Assembly (NCBI GenBank): GCA_902826835.1
Contig: CADEGH010000015.1
Location: forward strand, 1-64,000
Direction: 5' to 3'
DNA: 64,000 nt
Origin: an uncultured bacterium
GTDB lineage: Bacteria > Planctomycetota > GCA-002687715
The translations under genes were made by a program, and so were the position numbers. The notes below the pieces were generated by a model, which saw nothing but the letters and a program-made list of their open reading frames with translations, was not told where the DNA came from and searched no databases. Positions 34,909-45,900 of this stretch are shown here, piece after piece; position 1 is the stretch's first letter, and every line of letters starts with the position of its first letter.

Positions 34909-37232
34909 AATTCCACTCCCACCCGGGTCTTGACGGTCGCCGCGATGCGACCGCTCTTTGGATCCACCACCACCGCCGTCAAATCGACGCGTTCGTCCGC
35001 ATCGTCCTTCACCAAGAGTTGGGCCTCGCCGGGCTCGGACAGCTCGCGCGCCCGATTGGCGACGGACGGGCCATCCGAGCGACCGCGGCGCAGATCGACG
35101 ATCCACGGACCCCCGTCGCCAGTGATCCGAATGACTGCCCGCAAACCCTGCCACCGGATCGAGGTGATGCGCGCGACGCTCGGGGATCGCTTTTCGCCTC
35201 CGATCCATAGCTCCGGAACGAGGCACTCCTGGAGACTGACCCCTCCGTGGGCGTACTCCACGGCTTGATTGAAACACCCGATGCCGGGCGCGGTCGCAAA
35301 GCGCTCTTCCGGGTTCCAGTGCCAGGCGAATGTGGGAACGTTCACGGTCGAACGGCCACGAATCACCGCACAGCGTGCCCACCGACTTTCCGTGAGGTGC
35401 TTGTGGAGTTCCACCTTCGGGAGTCCACCGGGAAGCAGGAGCCAGCCGTGGTCTGTCACCACGCGGACGGAGGACCACCCGGCAGCGAGCAACTCACGAA
35501 TTCGGGCGACGATGCCCTCGAGTTGAGACGCGACCTCGCCTGCGACATCCACTCCGAGTGCATGGCCTCGCTCGTCCAGCGTCCCGATCTCGGACCAACC
35601 GCGCCCATCTCCATCGAGGGGCGTGAACTCCCCTCCGCGTTCGAGAATCTGGAACCCCCGATCAGAGAGGCGCTCGCGGAGCACCGCCGCAGTAATCGGC
35701 TTTCCCCCTGGCGGCAACGATGGAGTGAAGTGGTCGGGCATTGGCATTTTGACCACCTCGAAGCACGGCGGTGCCGAGGCTGGCTTCGCGGTCGCCGTCA
35801 CCGTCGGAAGCGCCGCCCACCTCCAGCCGGCACGGACTTCGTGCCCGAGGTCCGACAGCGCCTGCGCCAGCTTCTGGCCGAGATCGAACCGCAATCCGTC
35901 GACAAAAAGCTCCATGCCGCCCGGGTCCACTTCGCCATTCCCGGCGGTCGGATCAACCGGCGCGACATCGGCCAACACCCTCTGGAAGTTCTTGGCACTC
36001 TGGTCCAGCCATTCCGCCGTAAGAAGCCGCACCAATGCGTGGACGACCGTCTTCTGGTCGTGCCGGCACTCCGCGAGCGCTGCGATCGCGGCCGCATCGG
36101 TCTGCCAGCCGCTCGATCGGTAGATGCTGGCACACTCTTCCGGCGTCGCACCCGCTATCGGATGCTCGGTCCCACGCGCGATCTCCGCCAGGGGTCTCAG
36201 AATGCCGGCCCACGGTGCCATGCCAAGTCGGGCCCACACCCAGTTGCGGCGGCCTGCATGCTCGGCTTCGAGTCGGAGGATCTCCGTGCGAGCCCGAAAC
36301 GCCGGCGCGGCCAGCGTCCCCTCAAGCGCTCGACGCAGCGTCTCCTCGCGGCGAGCGTTCTCGGTTGGCCAGCGCTCCGGAGCAAATGGTAGGTCGGAAG
36401 TCGAAACCGCCGCCAGCACCTCCGCCACCCCGGGAAAGGCAAGCGGGGCTTCTTCGAAGCGATCCCACACCATGGCCCAAGGTCCCTCGGCCGCGCCCAG
36501 CATCTCTCCGGCTACCGTCGGGTCATCGCCCGCCGGGTTCACGCCAAAGCCGGATTTGGCTTCGGCACAGAAGGCTTCCCAGGTGGCGGCATCAAGCCGA
36601 CGACGGGCCTGCACTGGCTCTCCCATCCACCGCAGGAGTTCGCGCACGACATCCTTCGTCAGCAGGGCGTGAAAGTCGGAGGCGAGAAGTCGTTTCCCGC
36701 GCAGCGTCTCGAACGGCGCACCCGCGAGCTCGGGCAGCGCCCGAAGGAGCGCCGCCTGGGTCTCCTGATCCCGACCCACCTCGAGCTTCCACTGGGTCAG
36801 AAACGCCGAGACGGTCCAATCATGCCCCGCAGGGTGCAGCCAGAGCGCACCCCGATGCACCAATTCGAGGAGGGGACGCAGGGCGAGCCGACACTCCTCA
36901 CCGGCCCGCAGGTCCTGGCGTGCCACTCCAGGCAGATAGACAACTGGGGTCACTCCGTCCGGAATCGGCAACGGATCGAGGGTCCGATCGATCACACATC
37001 GCAGCCAAATCGCCGGGCCGGTCCGCCGCTCCGGCGCGTAATCGCCGAGTTCCAAGAACTCAGGAATCGCTCCGCGGAGCGCCGCGGCGACATTGCGCCA
37101 TTGGCCCTCGGGGTCCGTCCACAAGACCGCAGCGGGCGGCACGACGCCATCGGCACCCCCCCGCCGAGCTGTTCCGAGCGCGGCGACGAGCGCTTCCACG
37201 AGGTTTAATGGCGCTTCTGGGGCCCGTTTCAT
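34905..37232 (-). CDS. pglZ: BREX protein PglZ (alkaline-phosphatase-fold)
   Basis: The 775-residue protein matches the PglZ family, most like the longer 'type B' form. The C-terminal half holds the alkaline-phosphatase-like core: LFVDGLRFDLG (D445), then VVTDHGWLLLP (D594, H595) and the family ending HGGVSLQECLVPEL. PglZ is essential for BREX methylation and defence; nuclease or phosphatase activity has been proposed for the family. The N-terminal 300 residues are the variable part. The gene begins a second transcription block: 175 bases with operator-like repeats separate it from the AlbA-like gene upstream. Confidence 0.92.
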   Translation of the reverse strand: MKRAPEAPLNLVEALVAALGTARRGGADGVVPPAAVLWTDPEGQWRNVAAALRGAIPEFLELGDYAPERRTGPAIWLRCVIDRTLDPLPIPDGVTPVVYLPGVARQDLRAGEECRLALRPLLELVHRGALWLHPAGHDWTVSAFLTQWKLEVGRDQETQAALLRALPELAGAPFETLRGKRLLASDFHALLTKDVVRELLRWMGEPVQARRRLDAATWEAFCAEAKSGFGVNPAGDDPTVAGEMLGAAEGPWAMVWDRFEEAPLAFPGVAEVLAAVSTSDLPFAPERWPTENARREETLRRALEGTLAAPAFRARTEILRLEAEHAGRRNWVWARLGMAPWAGILRPLAEIARGTEHPIAGATPEECASIYRSSGWQTDAAAIAALAECRHDQKTVVHALVRLLTAEWLDQSAKNFQRVLADVAPVDPTAGNGEVDPGGMELFVDGLRFDLGQKLAQALSDLGHEVRAGWRWAALPTVTATAKPASAPPCFEVVKMPMPDHFTPSLPPGGKPITAAVLRERLSDRGFQILERGGEFTPLDGDGRGWSEIGTLDERGHALGVDVAGEVASQLEGIVARIRELLAAGWSSVRVVTDHGWLLLPGGLPKVELHKHLTESRWARCAVIRGRSTVNVPTFAWHWNPEERFATAPGIGCFNQAVEYAHGGVSLQECLVPELWIGGEKRSPSVARITSIRWQGLRAVIRITGDGGPWIVDLRRGRSDGPSVANRARELSEPGEAQLLVKDDADERVDLTAVVVDPKSGRIAATVKTRVGVEL

Positions 37233-37323
37233 ACGTTCACGCCCGCCTGGATCCTACTCAAGAGAATTCGCCCTAAGTTATTGTTTTTCAATGACTTACA
37301 ACCTGCGGCTACCGCAATTCCGG

Positions 37324-37363
37324 GGGTTATGAACGTGCATAACCCGTTCATAACGCTCATAAG
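37324..37363. promoter_or_regulatory. Cluster of GTTATGAACG-like half-sites upstream of pglZ
   Basis: Four related decamers lie about 10 bases apart: GTTATGAACG at 37326-37335, and on the other strand GTTATGCACG (37334-37343), GTTATGAACG (37345-37354) and CTTATGAGCG (37354-37363). The first and third form a perfect 10-base inverted repeat with a 9-base spacer. GGGTTATG/CATAACCC (37324-37331/37338-37345) is a nested second repeat. Such phased half-sites usually bind a dimeric or cooperative regulator. They sit 90-130 bases before the pglZ start, in the only real gap inside the BREX operon. Confidence 0.6.
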
Positions 37364-37407
37364 TCGTCGGTACCGAGGAAGGCCCGCCCAAGCGCTCCGA
37401 GTTCGCA

Positions 37408-39111
37408 TCATCCCGTCTCCTTTCCGGCCGGGGGCAGGAGATCCTGTCGGGGTCTGTAGAAGGTCCCCCGCCGCTCCCCCTCCCTCACGAGGTACCCCTC
37501 GCCGGCGAGCCGAGACAGTTCTCGCGTCGCTACCGGCCGGGCCACCCCGAAGAGCAAGCAGTAGTCGCGATTCGTCAAGACTTCGCGGGATCGAAAGAAG
37601 CTCCGGAGCTTGGGGGTCCGCTTCTCAAGGAAGATCCGCCGCTCCCTCAGAGTCGGGGCGATCTGGTAGCGAGCGCTTCGCCCCGGATGGCCCGGCGAGG
37701 AAACGAGGTGGGCGGCCACGAGTTCCTGAATCTCGCGGTAGGCCACATCGCGATCGACCTGATTGAGTTCCTGGTAGTCCGCGCTCGTGAATCCTCCGGG
37801 GCAGGCAAGCATCACCCGACGCCCCGGAGTCGTCAAATTGAGCCCGGCCACGATCCACGCCCACTCCGGCGACGGCCCCTCGAAGATGGGGGTGTTTCTC
37901 AGCGTCACCAGAAACTGCCCGAACTCAAGAGCGAACAGAGGCTCTCGGAGAAAGCTCCGTTGCATCTCATCAAAGATGCGAGGGATGCCCTCTCCTTCTT
38001 CACGCATGATCCGGGTCGCAACCAAAACGCCCACGATCCGCGGATTGCGACTCGCGTGCAGCGACTTTCTCTCCTTCAAGCCTTCGATCGTGACCGGCGA
38101 AATCAGGGTGCCTGGGCTTTTCACCTCCATTCGATCGGAGTAGAACCAGACCTCGATTTCTTGGCCCTGCACTTCGTAGTCGCGATGGGCCACCGCGTTC
38201 ACGATTGCTTCCTGCCAAGCGAACTCCGGGTACTCGGGGGTCTCCCGAAAAAAGAGATCGTGCAGTTTTTCCGACTTTCGAACCTGCGTGGAAACAAAGC
38301 GCAGAGCTTCGGGTAGTCCAGCCGCGATCGGTAGTTCGATCCTCGGGAGCTGAGTGACATTGCGTGCAGTCCCATGCTCGCGCTCCGTCCCCTCCACTCG
38401 AAAGAAGCGCAGCCCGAACCGCGGATGCCATCGGCCAACCGGCTCCTTGGCAAACAGAAGCAACGCGGCATTGGTGATGGCGGGTCCACCCCGGCGCGGC
38501 TCGATCAATCCGAATCGCTCGAGGAGTTCTTGGACCGGCCGGTCTCCGACCACCGTTCGCCGCAGGAACTCCGCCGCAAGTCCCAGATCCAGATCGTCGA
38601 GGGTGGCATCGGGACGAATTCGTTGCTCGTATCCGACCCGAACGTAGGACTGTTTCCTGGCGTTGATCGCCGCCTGTGGCTCACGCAGCGTGCTGCTTCC
38701 GACCCGGAACGGGAATCCGTTGCCCACCACCATGACAGCCTCCGCTGTCATGGCCACTTCAATCACGAGCAACTCATGGCCGTCCACCCGAACGCGGTCG
38801 GTTTGGCACCGGACGGGCGGAGTCAACCGCCTCTCCGGAACCGCGAAGAACTCCGCCACCGCCTCTCCTGGGTACGCGTGACCCGAGGGAGTTCCGTCGT
38901 CATCCACACCGAGAATCAAGGTTCCACCGTCGGCGTTGGCCATCGCCGCCGTCACCTCGGCGATCATGGTCCGCACTTCACCGCGGTCCAACGTCTTTCT
39001 GGACCCCTCGCTCCGGTCCCACAGCGACTTGAACTCCAGACGAAGGCCTTCCGGGCGCTTCAGGAGTTGGATCAACTCGTCCTGGGTGTAGAGGGGCGTG
39101 CTCTGACTCAT
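37408..39111 (-). CDS. AlbA/Schlafen-like DNA-binding and GHKL-like ATP-binding protein inserted in BREX
   Basis: The 567-residue protein begins with an AlbA_2 (Schlafen AlbA-like) domain (about 1-130: RLEFKSLWDRS, AMANADGGTLILGVDDDG). A GHKL-like ATP-binding region follows (about 280-380: QEAIVNAVAHRDYEVQGQ, IEVWFYSDRMEVKSPG), and the C-terminus is winged-helix-like (about 440-560). This domain set is common in defence islands and is found next to restriction-modification and BREX genes, where it may act as an accessory effector or regulator. Its ATG overlaps the pglX stop (ATGA), so it is translated as part of the system and is not a chance neighbour. Confidence 0.88.
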   Translation of the reverse strand: MSQSTPLYTQDELIQLLKRPEGLRLEFKSLWDRSEGSRKTLDRGEVRTMIAEVTAAMANADGGTLILGVDDDGTPSGHAYPGEAVAEFFAVPERRLTPPVRCQTDRVRVDGHELLVIEVAMTAEAVMVVGNGFPFRVGSSTLREPQAAINARKQSYVRVGYEQRIRPDATLDDLDLGLAAEFLRRTVVGDRPVQELLERFGLIEPRRGGPAITNAALLLFAKEPVGRWHPRFGLRFFRVEGTEREHGTARNVTQLPRIELPIAAGLPEALRFVSTQVRKSEKLHDLFFRETPEYPEFAWQEAIVNAVAHRDYEVQGQEIEVWFYSDRMEVKSPGTLISPVTIEGLKERKSLHASRNPRIVGVLVATRIMREEGEGIPRIFDEMQRSFLREPLFALEFGQFLVTLRNTPIFEGPSPEWAWIVAGLNLTTPGRRVMLACPGGFTSADYQELNQVDRDVAYREIQELVAAHLVSSPGHPGRSARYQIAPTLRERRIFLEKRTPKLRSFFRSREVLTNRDYCLLFGVARPVATRELSRLAGEGYLVREGERRGTFYRPRQDLLPPAGKETG

Positions 39112-42100
39112 AGAGCCGCCTTTTCCCCCGAGGCGCGCGAATCGAAGGCGGCGCGGGCCGCGGACTTGGCGGCACGAGAATAGTGAAGGCCGTTCCAACG
39201 TGTGCCGTCGAAGGCGGCGGTTGGGGGCGCGGAGGCCACCGGGGCGCCGAAGTTGGTTCGATGCGCCGGAGTGGTTTCGGGCGCACAACCCCAGAACCAG
39301 GGGAAATCGGCGGAGGGCCGCAGAGAGCGCGGCTCGGTGCCACGATCCTTCGTCCACTTCACGTTGGGTTTCGCGCGCAATACCCCAGCGCCCTTCTTGC
39401 CGACCGCGTTCGCGAGGAGGAAGGGGCGAATGTTCAGGCGCACGCCGTCGTCCAAGTCGGGCGCCCAACCCTCGGGCTGCGCATGCAATGGCTTCCAGCG
39501 CACGAACAGATCGTACGGGGGTTCGCCTTCGCGGATCCGCTCGAGTTCGGTGCGCAGAGTGATCGCGGCGGCAAGCCTGGCTTCCGCACCCTCCACACCT
39601 TCTCGCACTTCGGCCTGCTGACGGACGATCCACTCCCCGAGGTACGTTTGCGCGAGGGCGTCAAGGGTACGGCGCGCTTGGCCATCGGGTCCGGCGAGGC
39701 GGTGATAGTTGACAAGGGCGGAGAACCCGTCGCGCCTTCCGTCCCAGATATGCCAGACGAAGGGTCGGTGGTGAAACAGCGCGCAATGCTCCTCAAAGAA
39801 CCGGTCCCGAAGCCATTGCTCGAGCGACTCGGGCGGGTTCTCGGCACCTCCGGCCGCGGACAGCAGCGCTCGTTCGTGGCTGGGTTGGAAGCCGCCGGGC
39901 AGTTCCTTCAGCGCTTCGGCTAGGAGTTTGCGAAGGCGAGTTTCGCCACGGCCTTCACCGTGAAGGGCCGGGAGACAGACAATGCCGTCGCCATCACAGA
40001 AGTCATCGAACTCGCGGCACCTTTCCACCCAAGCGCGCACGGCGGGATCAAGCCGCATGGTCACATCCTCCTCCGCGGGCCATCGGTAGCCGACGAGGCG
40101 AGCGACCGCGACTTGGAGCACGTCCTTCAAGTTGGGGGTGCGACACAAGAGCGACGGATGCCGCTGCGCTCCCACAGGGTCGGCAATCCCCCACGGCGAC
40201 CGGGCTGCCTCCCCACTGGCGAGCATTCCCGCGGGGTGTCCATGGAATAGCCACTGCGTGGGGTCGTTGGACTGGGGCTCCGGGAGCCCGTAGGGATATC
40301 TTTCCGCTGCGACTTCGCTCCAGTGCTTTTGATCAAATTCGATCCTTTCAAAGTAGCGAACATCAACGCTGAGCTTCTGGTTGGCGGTTCGCACAAAACG
40401 GTAAAAATCAGAAGATGACGCGAATTGCCAGATTGGCAGAATATCTGATTCAATTTCGGGAATCATCACACAGATAATGTTCTCGAATAATTCGCCGGTA
40501 TACAGTGTGCATATAAGCGCTCCTGTATATGCCACGGCAATTCCCTGCTTTCCCCAGGCCTCTCTTCCGGCAATGGTCGCTCCAAACCCACCAGTCAACC
40601 GATGTAGAGCACCCATCCCATCCTCCCACAGGAGAATAAGATCACGCCCCGAGAATTCAGTCGACAGCTTCGATGAGGCTTGTACATATGACCACCGGCC
40701 ATTACCGATGGACTTCGACGGCAACTCACATTTCTGTCTTCGAAACCTAGCAGAATCGCTGGTCGTAGTCCCGCCGCGGACTCGGGCAATCTCTCCCAGG
40801 AGCGACAATCCAAGCAACGGCTGCAGTCGTATCACGCAATGAGAATCGTTAATTATCGATCGTTGGGGAAAAACAAGAATGGCGCCTGAAGGCACTGATA
40901 TCGACGCCCCCATCGGGGCAATTTCATTCAATTCGATGTCATCGCCAATCGACTCGCTATCGAGAACGCCCCCAGACGATGGCGCCTCTTGAAAGTGCCG
41001 GCCACTAAGGCATAGAGATTTTTCGTATGCATGTTCTGCGGCGCTTGCATCTAGCCCTGCAACCCTGTGGTCTCTCGACGGGCTCGCACCTCCAATTACA
41101 ACGAGCGCTACGTTGACGACGTGGCCTCTAATGGTGCCGAAGGCCCCTGCTCCGAGGCGAGCAACAGAATGCCAGGTTCGGCTCACGATTAATCGCTCAC
41201 GAAAGTGTCGGTAAGCTGTAAGGAAAAGCCAATTTTGAGGGGTAACTGCGGCAATCGTGCCGGTTTCTCTAATCCAACGCAACATCCGCGACAGAAACAC
41301 TGTCGCAAGATCAGACTTGGCGTCCTTGTGGTGCTTGTCGATCCAATCCGTCAGCGATTTGCTTTGACCCTTTCGGCCCAAGTACGGGACATTGGTGACG
41401 ACGAGAGTATAGCCCTGGCTCGGGCCCACGAGAATGCCTGCGGCCCGGGCCAATCCTGCGGCCGCGACGGCGCGCTCGCGAGTGTCGTCGTCAGGTTCGT
41501 CAAAGAGAGTCGTAAGTAGCGGTTCGAGCGTTCGGAAGTTCGCGGAGAAAAGGGAACCAGTGAGCGAGTGCGGATCAATCAGGGAACCGAGTTCCGGTGC
41601 ATCCTCGAAGAGTTCGTAAAGGCTCTCTAATCCACTCCGGATCGTCGCTGACAGGAGCGTGGATTCGGAATCGAAGAGATCAGGCTTGACCGGCATTCCC
41701 CCCTCCGCCGCCGCCTGAGCCGCCAAGCGAAGCCAATCTTCCTTGGAGGTCGAAGGCGCAAGGCCGGAACAGGCAACCGCCAGGGGCGGAAGCTCCATCG
41801 GCCGGCCAACACGCTTCCACGCCGCGAAGGCGAGGTGGAAGGCGGCAATCTGGGTGCAGCGTGAATCCAGTTCGAGACCAAAGAGGTTTTCCGCGAGCAC
41901 ATTGCGGACGGCCGCCTCGGTGGTGGATTGTTCTTCGTCCTGCCTCAGAGAAACCAGGATTTGGAAGGCGGCAACGAGGAAGTGGCCGCTGCCCGCGCAG
42001 GGATCGAGCACGGTGAGCGACGCGGCACAGGGGGGCCAAGTCGGATAGGTTCCGGCGGCCGGGCGCCACGGACCGCTTGGAGCGTTTTCGGCATCGTCGG

Positions 42101-42935
42101 GTCTCGGCTCGCGGACGAAGCGGAGGTAGTCGAAGGTGCATCCGGGCAGTGCCACGGCGGCGCGCAGTTCGGACTCGCTCCGAGCGTGAATCGCGAGCTC
42201 CGGATTGCGGGCAAGCACCTTGCCGGCATGCCAGGCCCCGATCGTGTTGTGGAGCAGAAAGTCCACCATGTAGGGCTCGGTGAAGAGCTGAGTGACCGCG
42301 GGCAACGTGGCGCCGGTGATCTTCTCCCCGCTCTTCATCCGCAGATTCACCGCTTCTTTCTCCGCTCCCTGCCAGAACTGGTAAGTCCAGCCGAGAGCGT
42401 CTTCGGCGGTAAACACGGAGGCAGGAAGGCCGGCGACCAGGCGTTCGAGTTGGGTGCGCGTCTCGGGAGCCAGGGGCACCTCCAAGACGGGATCGGCGGG
42501 GCGGAAGATGCCGGGAAGCATCGTTTGTGCGGCGCGCGCAGCAAACTCCCAGGGATCTTGGCCGGCGAGGTGGGCAAGATCCGAGGCTTCGGCGAGAGAA
42601 ATCGCGACCTTCGAAGCGGGATCGATCAGCAACTCGTTCTCCGCGAGGAAGCGCGCGAAGAGCATCCTGTGCCAGTGCTCGTAAGCGAGTTCGCGCTCGA
42701 GTCGGCGCGTTTCCTGCGTACCCTTTTGGCGATCGTAAGTGTCACCGAGCGACCGGCCGTGGGCACGAAGTCGGTTCCGCAGGCGACGCGCGCTCTCCCC
42801 CATGAAATCCGGGGCTTGGGCCGCACCCACTGACAGCGTCTGGAGGGCATTTTTTGCACCGGCATCCGCGGCAGCGCGAGCCGTCCGGATTGCGGATTCG
42901 AGAGCACGGCGATCGGAGGGAGTCAGAAACGGCAT
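39108..42935 (-). CDS. pglX: BREX adenine-specific DNA methyltransferase PglX
   Basis: The 1275-residue protein has the PglX size and order. A helical N-terminal region comes first, then the SAM motif LDPCAGSGHFLV (D311) and the catalytic motif IV at residues 515-518. Motif IV reads NVPY rather than the usual NPPY. A target-recognition region (about 545-880) follows, and then a long C-terminal domain. PglX marks self DNA by N6-adenine methylation at a non-palindromic site and is also required for defence. The target-recognition part (about 40,300-41,300) is visibly more AT-rich than the rest, suggesting exchange. It starts 8 bases after brxC and overlaps the next gene by 4. Confidence 0.93.
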   Translation of the reverse strand: MPFLTPSDRRALESAIRTARAAADAGAKNALQTLSVGAAQAPDFMGESARRLRNRLRAHGRSLGDTYDRQKGTQETRRLERELAYEHWHRMLFARFLAENELLIDPASKVAISLAEASDLAHLAGQDPWEFAARAAQTMLPGIFRPADPVLEVPLAPETRTQLERLVAGLPASVFTAEDALGWTYQFWQGAEKEAVNLRMKSGEKITGATLPAVTQLFTEPYMVDFLLHNTIGAWHAGKVLARNPELAIHARSESELRAAVALPGCTFDYLRFVREPRPDDAENAPSGPWRPAAGTYPTWPPCAASLTVLDPCAGSGHFLVAAFQILVSLRQDEEQSTTEAAVRNVLAENLFGLELDSRCTQIAAFHLAFAAWKRVGRPMELPPLAVACSGLAPSTSKEDWLRLAAQAAAEGGMPVKPDLFDSESTLLSATIRSGLESLYELFEDAPELGSLIDPHSLTGSLFSANFRTLEPLLTTLFDEPDDDTRERAVAAAGLARAAGILVGPSQGYTLVVTNVPYLGRKGQSKSLTDWIDKHHKDAKSDLATVFLSRMLRWIRETGTIAAVTPQNWLFLTAYRHFRERLIVSRTWHSVARLGAGAFGTIRGHVVNVALVVIGGASPSRDHRVAGLDASAAEHAYEKSLCLSGRHFQEAPSSGGVLDSESIGDDIELNEIAPMGASISVPSGAILVFPQRSIINDSHCVIRLQPLLGLSLLGEIARVRGGTTTSDSARFRRQKCELPSKSIGNGRWSYVQASSKLSTEFSGRDLILLWEDGMGALHRLTGGFGATIAGREAWGKQGIAVAYTGALICTLYTGELFENIICVMIPEIESDILPIWQFASSSDFYRFVRTANQKLSVDVRYFERIEFDQKHWSEVAAERYPYGLPEPQSNDPTQWLFHGHPAGMLASGEAARSPWGIADPVGAQRHPSLLCRTPNLKDVLQVAVARLVGYRWPAEEDVTMRLDPAVRAWVERCREFDDFCDGDGIVCLPALHGEGRGETRLRKLLAEALKELPGGFQPSHERALLSAAGGAENPPESLEQWLRDRFFEEHCALFHHRPFVWHIWDGRRDGFSALVNYHRLAGPDGQARRTLDALAQTYLGEWIVRQQAEVREGVEGAEARLAAAITLRTELERIREGEPPYDLFVRWKPLHAQPEGWAPDLDDGVRLNIRPFLLANAVGKKGAGVLRAKPNVKWTKDRGTEPRSLRPSADFPWFWGCAPETTPAHRTNFGAPVASAPPTAAFDGTRWNGLHYSRAAKSAARAAFDSRASGEKAAL

Positions 42936-42943
42936 GGGCGGCC

Positions 42944-45900
42944 TCAGGGAACGATGATGGGGCCTTGCTTGACGGCTTCTCGCAGGAGCTGCGCGGTCGC
43001 GGCAACCCACTGGTCGACGGCGGCCGCGTCGGCCAGCGTGGCGGCCGGGATGGAGCAGCGTCTCGCCGAGGGGACGCTGCGTTGCGCCAGGGCGGTGCGG
43101 ATTCCGGCCGCGCGTTCGGGAGCGGCGGCGGCGGCGGCATATCGGGCGTGTAGGGGGTCCCGAGACAGAGTCGCGAGGAGCTCGGCGTCGCTTCCGAGGG
43201 AGGCGGGCTTCTCACGCTCGAATCCGAACTTCCGCAGGATGGCTTGCCGCTCTGGCCCCGCGAGGGAGTTCCATTCCGGATCTGCGGCCAAGCAAGCGAG
43301 TTGATCCTGTTGGGCGCGTTCGATGCTGCGTTCGGCTTCGATCACGGCCCCGCGGAGCGCCTGACTCACCTTCGCCTTGATCGGTGGGACCGGATCGGGG
43401 TCGGCGAGAAGAGACCGATGCCGGTGTATGGCCTCGAGATCGGCGGCGACTTCGGTGGCGATGGGCAGATTGTGAGCCTGGGCCAGCAGGCTCTGCAATT
43501 CGTCCCAGGTCGGTTTGCGCTTTCGGGCGATCTCGCCTCGCTTCTGCCACTCCGGGATCAGCCCACTCAGCGTCTCGGCAGATGCGGCGAGAGAGGCCAA
43601 GAGTGCGTTGCCACTTTGCCGTTTCAGTTGATCGAGGGCGGCATACCGTGGAGCCTCGGGCAGAGGTGACTCTCCTCCCGCTTCCTCAGCAAGTCCTCTG
43701 AGAGCCTCGACGAACTGGGGCGCTCTGGCCTCTTCCTCCCCGGAACGAACGGGGATGCTCAAGGCTTGAATAAGGCCCCTGACCTTCAGACGGTCGGGCG
43801 TGCCCACCTGAACACTCTCGGGACGAAAATCGGTGGTCGAGATCTTGTTCTGGTCGAGGTGGCGCGGTGGCACGGACTGCCCATTCTGGGTGGCGCTGAG
43901 AGTGCCCGCGGAATGCAGGATGATCAAGGCGGCGTCGATGGCATCGCGGGGCCAGCCAGTGGGAGCGCCTTCGAGCGACCGACGAATCTCACTACCGCGC
44001 TGGCCATTGCCGACGGCTTCGAGGACGCGGCGAACGACCGGGTGTTCCGACTGCCCGGTAGCGACGCCGACCACTTGGAGCGGGTGATCGGAGCCCTCCC
44101 GCGCGCGCTTCAGGGCGGTGCTCCAGCCTTTGTGGTCGCCTTCGTGGAACTGAGGGTAGAGGCGGTCCTGGGCCACCTCCACCGCGCTTCGGAGTTTGGC
44201 CGCGAGTGTTTCGCCAAAGACCTCCGCTCCGCCGCCCTGGTAGACACACGCCGACGACAAGAGCCTCGCCACGATGGAGTCACGCGCCCGCACATAACTA
44301 TCCACCCGCCCGATCATGCTCTGGCGTGCTTCCTGCCCCTCCTTGGTGGCGGGGGTGCCGCGATGATCAAGGACGGCTTTAGCCCCGGCCCATTCGGCGA
44401 TGCTGCGATGGAGATCGTCCGCATCCTGCTTGGGAATGAAGAGGTGGATCACGGCGTCCGTCTGGCCGCGCCGTTGTGCCTCTTGGATCACTTCCTTGTG
44501 GGCGCTGCCGAATCCCGTGCGCATCCAGACCACGAGTTCGGCCGAAGCCGGAGGTGGAGTTTCGTCCGAGGCATGGAGGGTGAGTAAACGCGGGACTTTG
44601 GCTTCGCCATGCAGGGGGCGGATCGGCCTCAGGATCTCCTGGATGGCGGTGCGGAGCAGTTCCTCCCGGCGGGCGTTCAATTCGGGAGGGTCTCTGAGGG
44701 CCTTCGTGGACCGCTCTTTGAATTCACTCTCCCACGCGGCCCCCTCCGTCGTTTGCATCCGATACTCGTCACCGATCCGGAGAAAAACGCCGGAGTCGGC
44801 GAGTCGCTCGAGGACTTCGGCAATGCGGCGTCGGAATGGCGCCGAATCCTGGCCAATGTCCTCGATGATGAGATCAGAGATGTGCGTCGCGGTGGCTCGC
44901 ACGCCCGTGTCGACACCGGCTTCACGAGAGAGCTTCCCGATCAGGAACACGGTCGCGGCCAGGCGTTTTTGCAGGCGCCCTTCGTCGGTTCCGTCGTCGA
45001 GAGCGCGAATCTTGGTGGAGATTTCGTTCAGCAGGACCCCGGTTTGAATCAGCTCCTGATAGAGGGCGTCGTAGAGGATGTCGCAGGGAATGACCCAACC
45101 GAGGGGCCGATCTCCGATCGAGCGGAGGGCACTGTGGAGAATGTGGAGCTGCGAACGGAGTTGACTGCGGGTTCCCGCGTTCTGCTCGAGTCGCTTGAAG
45201 CACTCTTCCAGAAAGCGGCGACGAGCGGGCAGGAGAGGATAGTCGACGATATCCGTTTGACTGTCCGCTGGCCGACTGGCGAGGGTGGTGTCACGGAGGT
45301 GTCGAGACAGTTCTCCCGCGTTTTGGTCGAGGCAGGTGCGAATCGCCGCTTCCGCCCGTGGCTTTTTTGCGAGGAGCACGCGGCGAGTGACCACTTCGAC
45401 ATCGGTATCGGAAAGCTGGACGGGGATGCGGAAGCGATCGGTGAGCTTCTGGAGGCCAGTCGTGGAGGTAAGGCTGGACTGCCCGGACGCCACCAGCATG
45501 ATCCGGCCGCCGAGTTGGGTCTGCAGCGCCTCGGCCAATTCCGTGATGATGACCGCACGATCGCTCGAGTCGCCGATGAACTGTTGGACCTCGTCGAGAA
45601 TGAGCAGCGTCGGAGGGAGCGGGTCGCTTCCGCCGAGAGCGGCGCGAGCTACTCTCATGAATTCTTCGGTGGTGATATCCCCTGCCTGGTCAGTGCGCTG
45701 GTACTGCTTCCTGAGAATGTCACGCGCTTCTCGTTCCGAACCCGCGAAACTCGGATCCAACTTGAGAATCGCGAGCGCGATGTGGGGACTGACGAAGAGG
45801 TGCGCAAGTTCGCTCGACCACTCCCGATTGGCCTTCTCGACTTCGGCACGAACCTGGGATTCCTGGCCGTTGCCGCGGAGCCAGAGGCAAAAGCGGGCCA

